Source: an uncultured Victivallales bacterium
GTDB lineage: Bacteria > Verrucomicrobiota > Lentisphaeria > Victivallales > UBA1829
Reading direction: 5' to 3'
Assembly (NCBI GenBank): GCA_934644965.1
Contig: CAKUDG010000023.1
Location: 1 to 59,362 of the forward strand
DNA length: 59,362 nt
Position 1 is the first letter of the stretch. The number at the start of each line of letters is the position of its first letter. Both the position numbers and the translations under genes were made by a program. The notes beneath the pieces were generated by a model that saw nothing but the letters and a program-made list of their open reading frames with translations, had not been told where the DNA came from and ran no database searches. Positions 1-7,810 of the stretch are shown here, piece after piece.

Positions 1-70
1 GTCTCGCCGCTGGACCGCGACAAGGTCACGGACCTTGACCGCGAGAAAAATGCTCAGCGCATTTTTCCGT
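1..70. repeat. Copy 1 of a 70-bp nested palindromic repeat
   Basis: This copy is nearly identical to 137-206, differing only in a few bases of the small loop near its end. It holds an inner dyad (AAGGTC-acg-GACCTT, about 23-37) inside an outer TCTCGC...GCGAGA pair, then a second hairpin AAAAATGC-n5-GCATTTTT that would resemble a terminator if transcribed. The copy may extend left of the window. It looks like a REP/BIME-type intergenic element. A 69-codon ORF crossing the repeats (35-244) is not credible as a gene. Confidence 0.75.
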
Positions 71-136
71 AATTTTTGTTGCTTCGCAAGTTTTTTGTTG
101 CTTCGCAAATTTTATTTTTTGCCTCCGGCGGCCAGC

Positions 137-206
137 GTCTCGCCGCTGGACCGCGACAAGGTCACGGACCTTGACCGCGAGAAAAATGCTAACCGCATTT
201 TTCCGT
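137..206. repeat. Copy 2 of a 70-bp nested palindromic repeat
   Basis: Direct repeat of 1-70 at a 136-bp period. The spacer between the copies (71-136) is AT-rich and itself holds a short tandem duplication of TTGTTGCTTCGCAA. The loop of the terminal hairpin differs from copy 1 (CAGC against AACC) while the stems are kept, so the pairing rather than the loop appears conserved. Confidence 0.75.
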
Positions 207-226
207 TTCTTTTATGTGGAAAGGAT

Positions 227-261
227 AGAAAAAGAGGAAAATGAGAGAAAACCCTCTCTCA
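227..261 (-). terminator. Rho-independent terminator after the prepilin peptidase
   Basis: Perfect 7-bp stem TGAGAGA/TCTCTCA (242-248 with 255-261). On the minus strand it is followed by a T-rich run (TTTTCCTCTTTTT). It begins directly after the TGA stop at 262-264 of the minus-strand gene. Confidence 0.7.
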
Positions 262-1203
262 TCACAAACCTGCAAGTTTTGTCAGCTGCATTTGATACCA
301 ATGAATAATCTCCCGGCTGAAAAGAAGCCAGAGATAGAATGCAACAGAAAGAAAAGGACCAAAAGCAATCGCACGGCGGCGACGACGAAGGATCCATGTT
401 CTGAAAGCAACCCCCAATAAAGCAAAGACACATCCCGCCAGGAGAACAAAAAATACCCCCCTTCCTCCCACACAGACAGCAATTGCAGTCAAATATTTGA
501 CATCCCCCCACCCGAAAGCGTCACGCCTGAAAATCAGACGTCCCAACAATGCAACCCCGGAAAAAATCAAGGCCGTGAAAACCCCCGTGAAAAACGAAAG
601 CCGGAAGCCCGCCAGATGTTCCGTCTGTCCCCAGAATGCAGGGAAAAGGAATGCATAAATCAGTCCGCACAGCAAAGCCAGCCCGGTCAGCTCATCCGGA
701 ATCAGATGCGAATCACAGTCCGTAAAGGCAATGGTCACCAGAATAGCCGTCAGAATACAGTAAAAAGGCAGCAGAGAAGGCGCCGCTTCCTGAACCATCA
801 GACGCAGGAAAACCAGTCCGAAAAGCAGCCCGGTCAACAGTTCCACCAGAAAATAACGCGGAGAAATGCCCAGTTTGCACTGACTGCATTTCCCCCGAAG
901 ACAAAGATAACTCAAAAGAGGAATATTCTCGTAAAAGCGGATGTGATGCCCGCATTTCGGACAATGCGAAGGTGGATAAAACAGAGACTCCCCGCGCGGC
1001 ATCCGCCAGATGCAGACATTCAGAAAACTCCCGATTGAGCAGCCGAGAATAAATACCGCCGTCGTCCAAAGGGCGGGAGAACGCCCCGTAATATCCGTCA
1101 GCTCCTTAAGATTCAAATTCAAAAATTCGGGCGGGATCATCCCGTGGAAATGCAGCCAGTACTGTTTCAGGATCATGACTGTTTCCGAAAAAAACGTATA
1201 CAT
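262..1203 (-). CDS. pilD: Type IV prepilin peptidase / N-methyltransferase (A24 family)
   Basis: Inner-membrane aspartyl protease that cleaves the leader of type IV pilins or type II secretion pseudopilins and methylates the new N-terminus. The 313-residue product has about seven hydrophobic segments, an N-terminal cytoplasmic loop with two CxxC pairs (CPKCGHH and CSQCKLG) as in classical bifunctional enzymes, and the two catalytic aspartate regions AFTDCDSHLIPDE and FGWGDVKYL. The ORF stays open to 1272, but ATG at 1203 is preceded by GAGAGGA at good spacing and avoids overlap with the gene ending at 1214, so it is the preferred start. It lies 10 nt after the secreted protein gene and is probably in one operon with it. 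No pilin gene is in the window, so the substrate is unknown. The family call is firm; pilD is one of several names (gspO, comC) for this family. Confidence 0.9.
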   Translation of the reverse strand: MYTFFSETVMILKQYWLHFHGMIPPEFLNLNLKELTDITGRSPALWTTAVFILGCSIGSFLNVCIWRMPRGESLFYPPSHCPKCGHHIRFYENIPLLSYLCLRGKCSQCKLGISPRYFLVELLTGLLFGLVFLRLMVQEAAPSLLPFYCILTAILVTIAFTDCDSHLIPDELTGLALLCGLIYAFLFPAFWGQTEHLAGFRLSFFTGVFTALIFSGVALLGRLIFRRDAFGWGDVKYLTAIAVCVGGRGVFFVLLAGCVFALLGVAFRTWILRRRRRAIAFGPFLSVAFYLWLLFSREIIHWYQMQLTKLAGL

Positions 1204-1213
1204 GCCAATCCTC

Positions 1214-2263
1214 TCAATCCTTCCGATATTCAAGTTTGAAAACGACTCCGGAGCATGAACTTCCCCCGCCATGAATTTCCCCGTTCAGCATGGAAATCCC
1301 GAAGGGTCCGTCTGAACTCCGGGAAAAAATCAAGGTATCGGGAAGCACCCGGTTCGCATCGGAAAAGCGGATGCTGAGCATGTCTCCCGGTTTCCAGCGG
1401 ATGGAAAAAGAAACCCCTCCTCCCCAGACAGCGGAATTCCCTTGAGGCCGCCTTGCTTTGCCAAGCGTATCCGTGTCAAAAACCTTCTTCCCGTTCTGGA
1501 AAACCATGACTCTGTGATCCAGCTTTTCCCAGAAGGAACGCAGGAAATGCCTGCCCTCCGAATACACACGCTCTTTCAGAACCGGGTAAACAACACTCGG
1601 GAAAGCTTCTGCGGCGGCGTCTGCCTTCCTCTCTTCCTTCTCCTCCGCAGCAGGGACTTTCTTTTCCCGGCTCCGCAGCAGGTCCGCAAGCGCATCGGGA
1701 AGGCGTTCGGGAAAAGAACGGGAATCCGCAACGGCTCCGCAGCGGACTGCATCATCAGGAGCAATATACGATTTCAGAAGAGTCACCCGGTATTCTCCTT
1801 CAGGATAATATGGCTCCCAATGCAGAAAACTTTTCCCGGATGACATGGGAGTCTGGAAAAAATCCGTCAATGCAAACATCCCCGCAGACACCCGGCTCAG
1901 CAGTATACGCGGTTTCCCGGAAAAGATCCGGAAAAGGGAAAAGCCTGAAAGATAAGAAGCCTCCTTCCTTGTTTCCGGAGGAGGAAGAAGCGCACGGATT
2001 GCAATCTCATCCCCCGGCGCATAAAAAAAGGATATGAGATCCCCTTCCGCAAGTCCGTTCCGCTTCAGAAAAACCAGATCCCCGTTCACCCGGACTTCCA
2101 GTACAGCAGAACGGAGATCTTCACTCAGTCCCGCCAGACGGAAACGGCAGCGGACACGTCCGGGAGAGCGGTCAAAAGCCTCTGCTTCGGGAAAAAGACC
2201 GGCACAACACAAAAAAAGGAGAGCCAGATACATCCGGGCTGCTGCTGCGCTACAGGAAGTCAT
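1214..2263 (-). CDS. Exported protein of unknown function
   Basis: I do not recognise the family. The 349-residue product starts with a probable Sec signal peptide (hydrophobic stretch at about residues 12-28 ending AEA). The mature part is predicted mostly beta, with an acidic/basic linker rich in Glu, Lys and Ala near the middle (about residues 200-220). ATG at 2263 has GAGG at suitable spacing. The gene ends 10 nt before the prepilin peptidase start, so it may be a periplasmic or secretion-linked partner; that is inference from position only. The C-terminal half has repeated FSIRW/LSIRF-type beta strands but no recognised catalytic motif. Confidence 0.7.
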   Translation of the reverse strand: MTSCSAAAARMYLALLFLCCAGLFPEAEAFDRSPGRVRCRFRLAGLSEDLRSAVLEVRVNGDLVFLKRNGLAEGDLISFFYAPGDEIAIRALLPPPETRKEASYLSGFSLFRIFSGKPRILLSRVSAGMFALTDFFQTPMSSGKSFLHWEPYYPEGEYRVTLLKSYIAPDDAVRCGAVADSRSFPERLPDALADLLRSREKKVPAAEEKEERKADAAAEAFPSVVYPVLKERVYSEGRHFLRSFWEKLDHRVMVFQNGKKVFDTDTLGKARRPQGNSAVWGGGVSFSIRWKPGDMLSIRFSDANRVLPDTLIFSRSSDGPFGISMLNGEIHGGGSSCSGVVFKLEYRKD

Positions 2264-2477
2264 GGCATCCTCGCTCCATCGTCTTTTCCTTTGTCCGGAA
2301 GAGGATTTTCGCGTCCGGTTCCTTCACAGCTGAAGTGCTGACGGAACTGAAGAGGAATACGGAAGAGGTGCTTCCTTTTCTCCTCTCCGGAGCCGGAGAA
2401 CATCCATAAGGCGGCTGTTCGGGAAACGCCATCAAAAAGCATTCGAATGAAGAATTCACCGGGAACGCCGCCGTCAT
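2250..2477 (-). CDS. Possible small ORF (75 codons), doubtful
   Basis: ATG at 2477 has a strong AGAGGAG Shine-Dalgarno site at normal spacing, and the ORF ends 14 nt inside the next gene (start 2263), an arrangement compatible with translational coupling. The predicted peptide is Ser/Pro-rich and matches no family I know. A second frame over the same stretch is also open and ends at 2260 with an ATGA overlap to the next gene, so coding in either frame is uncertain. It may equally be leader sequence. Confidence 0.28.
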   Translation of the reverse strand: MTAAFPVNSSFECFLMAFPEQPPYGCSPAPERRKGSTSSVFLFSSVSTSAVKEPDAKILFRTKEKTMERGCHDFL

Positions 2478-2620
2478 TTTTTCTCCTCTTTTCTCTGAAT
2501 ATGGATCTGTTGCTTTTTTCAGGCAATGCAGACAAAAAAACTGCGCACAAGAGAATATAACGGAGAGGCGTTTGCTTGCAAGCCCGGCGACATCTGAAAA
2601 TCGGAAAAAGAAAAAAAGAT

Positions 2621-3349
2621 TCAGCCTGGCCAGGGCATGAGCTGCTGTCCGCAATCGACAAAAAGAGTTTCGCCTGTCATGGAACTGTTCGATGCGAGAA
2701 AGACAGCCGCATCTCCCAGATCCCGCAGAGATACCGGACGCCCCAGCGGAAGGACCGAAAGAGTTTTTTTCATTCCCAGATGCTCCAGGCCTTTCGGTGC
2801 AATCACGGCTCCCGGCGCCAGTGCGTTCACGCGCATCCGCGGGGCATAGGCCAGCGCCGCGGAACGGGTCGCTTCACACAGAAGCTTTTTGGAAAGAGAA
2901 TAGCTGAACGATGCCGGATCGGTTTTCACGATCCCCTGATCCACAACATTCACCACCGAAATTTCCTCTTTCCCCGCTCCGCAGAGCGCCAGTTCACGGA
3001 TCATTTCAACAGGCGCACGGAAGTTCACGGCGAACTGGGTTTCCGCTTCCGTTTCCGTCTCCTCGGGAAGAGAGCGCCGCAGATACATCGCGGCGCTGTT
3101 CACCAGGACATCGGGGACCTCCGAACGGATCATCGCACGGGCGGCGGAAAGATCCGTGAGATCACAGACGTAAACCGAATGCCCCGCCTCCCCTCCCCCC
3201 AGTTCCGCGCAGAGTGCTTCCGCCTCCCCGCAGGAATGAAGGCAATGAATCACAACACGCGCACCCCGCTCCGCAAAAGAACGGCAGAACTGTGCGCCGA
3301 CGCGGACTGCACCGCCGGTAATCAAAACCTTTTTCCCAGAAAGATTCAT
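2621..3349 (-). CDS. Short-chain dehydrogenase/reductase, FolM/pteridine-reductase-like
   Basis: Classical 242-residue SDR with a Rossmann fold. The NAD(P) site near the N-terminus reads TGGAVRVG, a form seen in dihydromonapterin/pteridine reductases (FolM, PTR1) rather than the usual TGxxxGIG. CDLTD binds the adenine and NSAA follows beta-4. The catalytic YSLSK (YxxxK) follows a VVNVVDQG strand where most SDRs carry the Ser. The ORF extends to 3418, but no Shine-Dalgarno lies there and MNLSGKKVLITGG is the usual family start, so ATG 3349 is preferred. FolM function (reduction of dihydromonapterin or dihydrofolate) is an inference; other 3-oxoacyl or sugar substrates remain possible. Confidence 0.78.
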   Translation of the reverse strand: MNLSGKKVLITGGAVRVGAQFCRSFAERGARVVIHCLHSCGEAEALCAELGGGEAGHSVYVCDLTDLSAARAMIRSEVPDVLVNSAAMYLRRSLPEETETEAETQFAVNFRAPVEMIRELALCGAGKEEISVVNVVDQGIVKTDPASFSYSLSKKLLCEATRSAALAYAPRMRVNALAPGAVIAPKGLEHLGMKKTLSVLPLGRPVSLRDLGDAAVFLASNSSMTGETLFVDCGQQLMPWPG

Positions 3350-3671
3350 TTCTTCTTCAGCTGCTCCTCTTCCCTGTTTCACTGCATCCGGCTTCCGGAA
3401 ACGTTTCTTCTCCGGCATCCCGGCTCAGTCTGAAACAATTTCGGATTCGTTCTTCCACGTTCTTCCCGGATGCTCCGTTATTTTTCACATTCTCTCTCTG
3501 CAGGAGGTTTCAGGACCTTCTTTTTTTATCATTTCCCGTTGTTCTTCCGGGGGGCTTTGTTGCCGCCATCGTCGTCTTCTTCCAGCGCGGCGGGGACGGA
3601 AAACAGGCAGAGACTACTCCATACAGTCAATATATCCCTGGACATCCGTTTTTTCCACCTCAGGATTGTTT
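3350..3671. other. Intergenic stretch
   Basis: About 320 nt between the SDR and the P-type ATPase. Short ORFs here have no ribosome binding site and low-complexity Ser/Phe content. I see no clear terminator or RNA gene. Confidence 0.5.
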
Positions 3672-5579
3672 TCAGGAAGGTTTCCACTTCAGAAGCAGAA
3701 TGGAATTGAAAATCACCGCCACGGATCCCGCATTGTGGACAAGAGCGCCCCAGAAGGGACCGAGAAAGCCGGACATGGCAAGAAGAACGGCTGCAAAATT
3801 CAGAATCATGGAGAAGGCAATGTTGCAGTAAATGGTTTTTAGAGTCCGTCTGGAAAGGGCGAGGAGGCGCGGCAGGGATGAAATGTCGTCATGGGCGAAA
3901 ACGATATCCGAGGAATCAATGGCAATGTCACTGCCGATTCCGCCCATGGAGATGCCGACAGAAGCTGTTTTCAATGCCGCAGCATCATTCACGCCGTCGC
4001 CGATCATGCAGACACGTTCCCCGTTTTTTTCCATTTCCAGAATCCGTTCCACTTTGTTTTCCGGAAGGCATTCCGCATGGAAGCGGGCTATGCCCGCTTC
4101 CCGGGCGATGGTCCGGACTGGGGAGGCATGGTCTCCGGAAATCAGGATGCTGTCCACCCCTGCCCTGCGCAATTCGGCCACCGTCTTTTCCGCAGAGGCC
4201 CGGATACGGTCTGCGAGACCGATCAGACCTGCCGTCTTTCCATCGCGTGCGATCAGAATGACGCTGCAGCCCTTTTCCTCCAGTTCTGCGGCTTCCTTCT
4301 CCGCCTCGGGAGGAATCCGGACGCCCTGTTCTTGAAGCAAAGTCCGGTTGCCTGCCAGGAAAATGCGGCCCTCGACCTCCCCGGCAACGCCCCTGCCGGG
4401 AAACATCCGGAAGGAGCTTACCTCTTCCTTGGAAAGAACTTTCTGCCGGCGGAGAAGAAACGATTCTCCTATCGCCTTTCCTGCGGGGTGTTCGGAACAG
4501 GATTCCAGAAGCGCGGCGGAGCGGAGAAGCTCTTCGGAGGAAAGTTCATCCGGAAGGAAGGAGCGGAGATCTGTGACGGAAAGGTTTCCTTCAGTTAAGG
4601 TTCCTGTTTTGTCGAAAGCGGCTGTTGATACTCCGGCAAGGGCTTCCAGGGCTCCTCCGTTGCGGATCAGGACGCCGAAGGAAGAGGCGTTCCCGATTCC
4701 GGCCATCATCGCCGTCGGGGTCGCAAGCACCAGGGCGCAGGGGCAGAAGACCACCAGAACGGACACCGAACGGATGACTTCGCCCGTCACCAGCCATGTG
4801 CCGATGGCTGCAAGCATTGCGCAGAGAACAATCCAGCCGGCCCAGCGGTCGGTCCGCCGGACAATTTTCGATTTCGAGGCTTCTGCAGACTCCGCCAGGC
4901 GGATCATTCTTCCGAGAAGACTCTTCTCCCCTGCATTCACCACTTCAACGTCCAGAACGCCGAACTGATTCACCGTCCCGCTTGACACGAAGTCTCCGGG
5001 TGCCTTGTCCACTGGGAGCGACTCGCCCGTCATGACGGACTGATCCACGGAACTGTATCCCCTTCTCACCCTGCCGTCCGCAGGAATCGCTTCTCCTGCA
5101 AGAATGCGCACCAGATCCCCAGGAAGAAGTTCCGAAGCGGGAATGACCCGTTCGCCGCCCTCCACAGTCAGTTTCCTTGCCGTCCGCGGCATCATTTTCA
5201 GAAGTTTTTCTATCCCGGAGCGTGCTTTCGCCACGGTGCGCTCCTCCAGGCGTTCCCCCAGAATCATGATCAGCGCAACTTCTCCCGCCGCAAAAACTTC
5301 CCCGATCCACAACGCCGCAAGCAGAGCCGTCGCCACCAGAAGATCCGCCTTGATGTCAAATCGTTTCACAAGCCCTTCCGCCGCCTCCTTCAGGATCGGA
5401 ACGCCGCAGAGCAGAACCGCCACCCAGGCCGGATCAAACGGAAAATCTTCACAAAAGAAAAAACTCAACCCCAGTGACAGCGCTGAAACAAAAGGACAAA
5501 TCCAGATCCGCACTCTCTCCGGAATCCTTCCTCCAGAAACCTCTTTTTTCCACAGTCTCCATCCAAACTTCCACTCCAT
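3672..5579 (-). CDS. Heavy-metal P1B-type ATPase (cation exporter)
   Basis: ATP-driven metal efflux pump of the inner membrane. The motifs are in order: TGES actuator motif (about residue 184), the FCPCALVLATPTA metal-translocating CPC helix (about 278), DKTGT phosphorylation site (about 322), SEHP of P1B ATPases (about 361) and GDGVND (about 525). Helices precede TGES and follow GDGVND. There is no N-terminal HMA/CxxC metal-binding domain, unlike typical CopA or ZntA. CPC without further signature residues does not decide between Cu, Zn, Cd or Pb; the C-terminal helices lack an obvious copper-type set of residues, so Zn/Cd or Co-type is possible. The frame is open to 5690, but codons upstream of 5579 are AT-rich (ATA, CTA) and contain a promoter-like dyad, so the start at ATG 5579 (or ATG 5606) is preferred. 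Confidence 0.88.
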   Translation of the reverse strand: MEWKFGWRLWKKEVSGGRIPERVRIWICPFVSALSLGLSFFFCEDFPFDPAWVAVLLCGVPILKEAAEGLVKRFDIKADLLVATALLAALWIGEVFAAGEVALIMILGERLEERTVAKARSGIEKLLKMMPRTARKLTVEGGERVIPASELLPGDLVRILAGEAIPADGRVRRGYSSVDQSVMTGESLPVDKAPGDFVSSGTVNQFGVLDVEVVNAGEKSLLGRMIRLAESAEASKSKIVRRTDRWAGWIVLCAMLAAIGTWLVTGEVIRSVSVLVVFCPCALVLATPTAMMAGIGNASSFGVLIRNGGALEALAGVSTAAFDKTGTLTEGNLSVTDLRSFLPDELSSEELLRSAALLESCSEHPAGKAIGESFLLRRQKVLSKEEVSSFRMFPGRGVAGEVEGRIFLAGNRTLLQEQGVRIPPEAEKEAAELEEKGCSVILIARDGKTAGLIGLADRIRASAEKTVAELRRAGVDSILISGDHASPVRTIAREAGIARFHAECLPENKVERILEMEKNGERVCMIGDGVNDAAALKTASVGISMGGIGSDIAIDSSDIVFAHDDISSLPRLLALSRRTLKTIYCNIAFSMILNFAAVLLAMSGFLGPFWGALVHNAGSVAVIFNSILLLKWKPS

Positions 5580-5611
5580 CGTAAAAAAAACCTTTCCCGT
5601 CTCCATATACT

Positions 5612-5623
5612 TATACCCGTATA
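5612..5623. promoter_or_regulatory. Perfect dyad upstream of the metal ATPase, possible metal-sensor operator
   Basis: TATAC-CC-GTATA is a perfect 5-bp inverted repeat in an unusually AT-rich patch. On the minus strand it reads TATACGGGTATA and lies just downstream of a -10-like TATACA. Palindromes with a short G/C tract between TAC and GTA are the style of CsoR/RcnR-family operators. Position and symmetry are seen; the regulator is inference, and no such regulator gene is in the window. Confidence 0.35.
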
Positions 5624-5640
5624 TGTATAGCATACACTCG

Positions 5641-6099
5641 TTTTTCTTCTCTTCAAGAGGAAATTCCATAAAAAAGTTTTCTTCCTTCATGGCTCTCTTT
5701 GTCCTCCTCAGAGCGGCACGGAGATCGGAGAGAGGATATTGGAATAAAGTAAAATTGAAATAAAAAAAAGAAAGACGCGGGAAACTCTTTCAAAGGAATT
5801 CCGAAAGAGCGCTCTGTCCCTGGAAAGGAACTCAGAATGGGAACATCACGTTTATGACGGCAAAGATTATTCCTTCATTTCCCCGTTTTCCTTCTCTGCG
5901 TTCCTTCCGTTTCAGCGCTCCGTTCCTTGCGGGGAAATGCAGCGAGGTAATGTGCAGAGGAGTTCTTTCTTTCCCGGTCTCGGTTCCAGAAGGCAAAAAC
6001 TCCGCGTATTGAGTTCCCTGGAGATTTTGTCAACGTTTTTTCCCGGCAGGAGTGGAGTCTTTGCCCCCTCCGGAAGAAGAGGGAAGCGTGGGGAAAACG
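5641..6099. other. Gene-free stretch
   Basis: About 460 nt with no supported gene. An imperfect hairpin CTCTTTC/GAAAGAG (5785-5791 with 5803-5809) is the only structure I notice. The leftmost part probably carries the promoter of the ATPase and the right part is the 3' side of the GHL10 gene. Confidence 0.5.
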
Positions 6100-7542
6100 T
6101 TATTTCTGATTTGCCTTTTTTCCCCAGAGATTTTCGATGACTCGGCGCAAGCCTTCTTTCTGGGTTGAATTCCCCGGTTCGAAGACACGGATGTAGGAGA
6201 AAAATATGGACCCCTTGATTTCGGGACGGCGGCAGTTGTATTTAAGCTGGTTCACGAGTTCGTCCGGATTCTTCCAGTCCGGATTGACCCCGAGGCGGGC
6301 GGGAGAATGACCGATGTAAAGATCGACTCCTGTCCCACGTACAGTATTCGCCCACCAGTCCGCCAGCGCCGCATAGGCCGCGACATTGTGACTGAACGAC
6401 CAGTACAGCTGCGGTGCAATATAATCAATCCACCCCTCCCGCACCCAGCGGCGGGTATCCGCATGCTGCACAAAATAAGACTGACTCCCCTTCGTCAGCG
6501 ATCCTGCCGGATGAGAATCCTGTTTTGCCTGGACGCTCTCCTTCGTCGGACGATTCGCCCAGATCCCGAAGGGACTGATCCCAAAGCGGACATTCCGGCG
6601 AGTCTTCCGGTTGTGATTCCGGATGCGGATTCCCAGATTGTTGATCAGAGTGTCGACATTGTTCCGGCGCCAGGCGTCCAGCGACAGACCGCTCTTACCG
6701 ACGTATTTCCGGTAGGTGCTGAAATCCAGTTTCCCGATATCCTGATACGGATAGAAATAATCGTCCATGTGGACGGCGTCCACATCGTAATTGGCAATCA
6801 GTTCATCCACCGTGTCAAGGATGAAGCGGATGGACTCCGGTTCACCCGGATTGAGCATGATGAGATTCCGCCCGCCTCCAATCGGAACAGTGAGAAGAAG
6901 ACCGGGGTTCTTTGCCGCAAAATTCTCTTTGGAAAGCGTTTTCAGATAGGCATTCCGAGAAAGCGGCGTACTGCCCGTCACCCGGTAGGGATTCAGCCAG
7001 GCATGGAATTCCAGTCCGCGCCGATGGGTTTCACGGATCATGAATTCCAGGGGATCGAATCCCTGGAAGCCGAGTCCCTCCGTGCCCGTCATGAAACGGG
7101 AATACGGATTCAGGCGGGACGGATAAAATGCGTCGCAGGATGGCCGGACCTGAAAAATCAGCGCCGTAAATCCCGCACGGGTAATGTTGTCCAGAACTCT
7201 CAGAAAATCTTTCTTGAATTCAGGAACCGACCGGTGGACAGGGAAGTCGATGTTTTCAATCGTCGCCACCCAGATGCCTCTGAATTCACGGGGCTTTTTC
7301 ACATAGCTTTGCGGCACCAGCACCGGCGCGGAAGAAAGTTCCCCCCCATAACGAACCGGTTTGCCCGTATTGTAATCCAGCAGAGTGCGCAGAGCAGGCC
7401 CGCAGTACGCGGCGGAGGGACTGAAATACAAGATCCCGCAACAAAAAAAACAAAGGAAAAGGAGCCAGGTCCTTCTCATTCCTGTTCTCTTCGGCATAGT
7501 GGTCACGACGGCATTCCTTCTCTTGATCTGATCCGTTTTCAT
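6100..7542 (-). CDS. Exported GHL10/DUF187 family glycoside hydrolase (YngK-like)
   Basis: TIM-barrel protein of the glycosyl-hydrolase-like 10 family. The catalytic domain begins at about residue 85 with EFRGIWVATIENIDFP and continues with ALIFQVRPSCDAFY, EFHAWLNPYRV, AVHMDDYFYPY and FGISPFGIWANRP, all typical of the family. IDYIAPQLYWSF forms a late barrel strand. A hydrophobic segment at about residues 22-45 is a probable signal peptide; several ATGs (7542, 7500, 7482) could start it and the longest is listed. Related proteins act on cell-wall or host polysaccharides, but the substrate here is not known. Cys in the signal region (AAYC) is not a good lipobox. It stands alone on the minus strand. 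Confidence 0.85.
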   Translation of the reverse strand: MKTDQIKRRNAVVTTMPKRTGMRRTWLLFLCFFCCGILYFSPSAAYCGPALRTLLDYNTGKPVRYGGELSSAPVLVPQSYVKKPREFRGIWVATIENIDFPVHRSVPEFKKDFLRVLDNITRAGFTALIFQVRPSCDAFYPSRLNPYSRFMTGTEGLGFQGFDPLEFMIRETHRRGLEFHAWLNPYRVTGSTPLSRNAYLKTLSKENFAAKNPGLLLTVPIGGGRNLIMLNPGEPESIRFILDTVDELIANYDVDAVHMDDYFYPYQDIGKLDFSTYRKYVGKSGLSLDAWRRNNVDTLINNLGIRIRNHNRKTRRNVRFGISPFGIWANRPTKESVQAKQDSHPAGSLTKGSQSYFVQHADTRRWVREGWIDYIAPQLYWSFSHNVAAYAALADWWANTVRGTGVDLYIGHSPARLGVNPDWKNPDELVNQLKYNCRRPEIKGSIFFSYIRVFEPGNSTQKEGLRRVIENLWGKKANQK

Positions 7543-7810
7543 CCCTGTTCATTTTCCCGTTCCTTTCCCCTTTCCCGGGAGAGAGGGATGGAAGGGGAGG
7601 AGGGATTCCGTTTTTTCTATCGGAGTTCAGGCGAATATAGCATGATCCGCTCTGTCTTTCCAGTTTCCAGTTCATGAAAAAAAATCTTTTCTGCATTCTT
7701 CCTCTTCCTCCCCTGATCTGCGCGGCAAGGGCAGGAATGAGCTCTTCTGAGGAATCGGCGGATTCAGAATGTTTCAGGAAGGGAGAGGAAAAAATCCAGG
7801 TTCATTCTTC

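Noticed and set aside
1..206. CRISPR array
   Set aside because: Only two units, strong internal dyads, no spacers of uniform length and no cas genes.
5937..6140. 67-codon ORF in the gene-free stretch
   Set aside because: No ribosome binding site, composition like random translation, and it overlaps the GHL10 gene.
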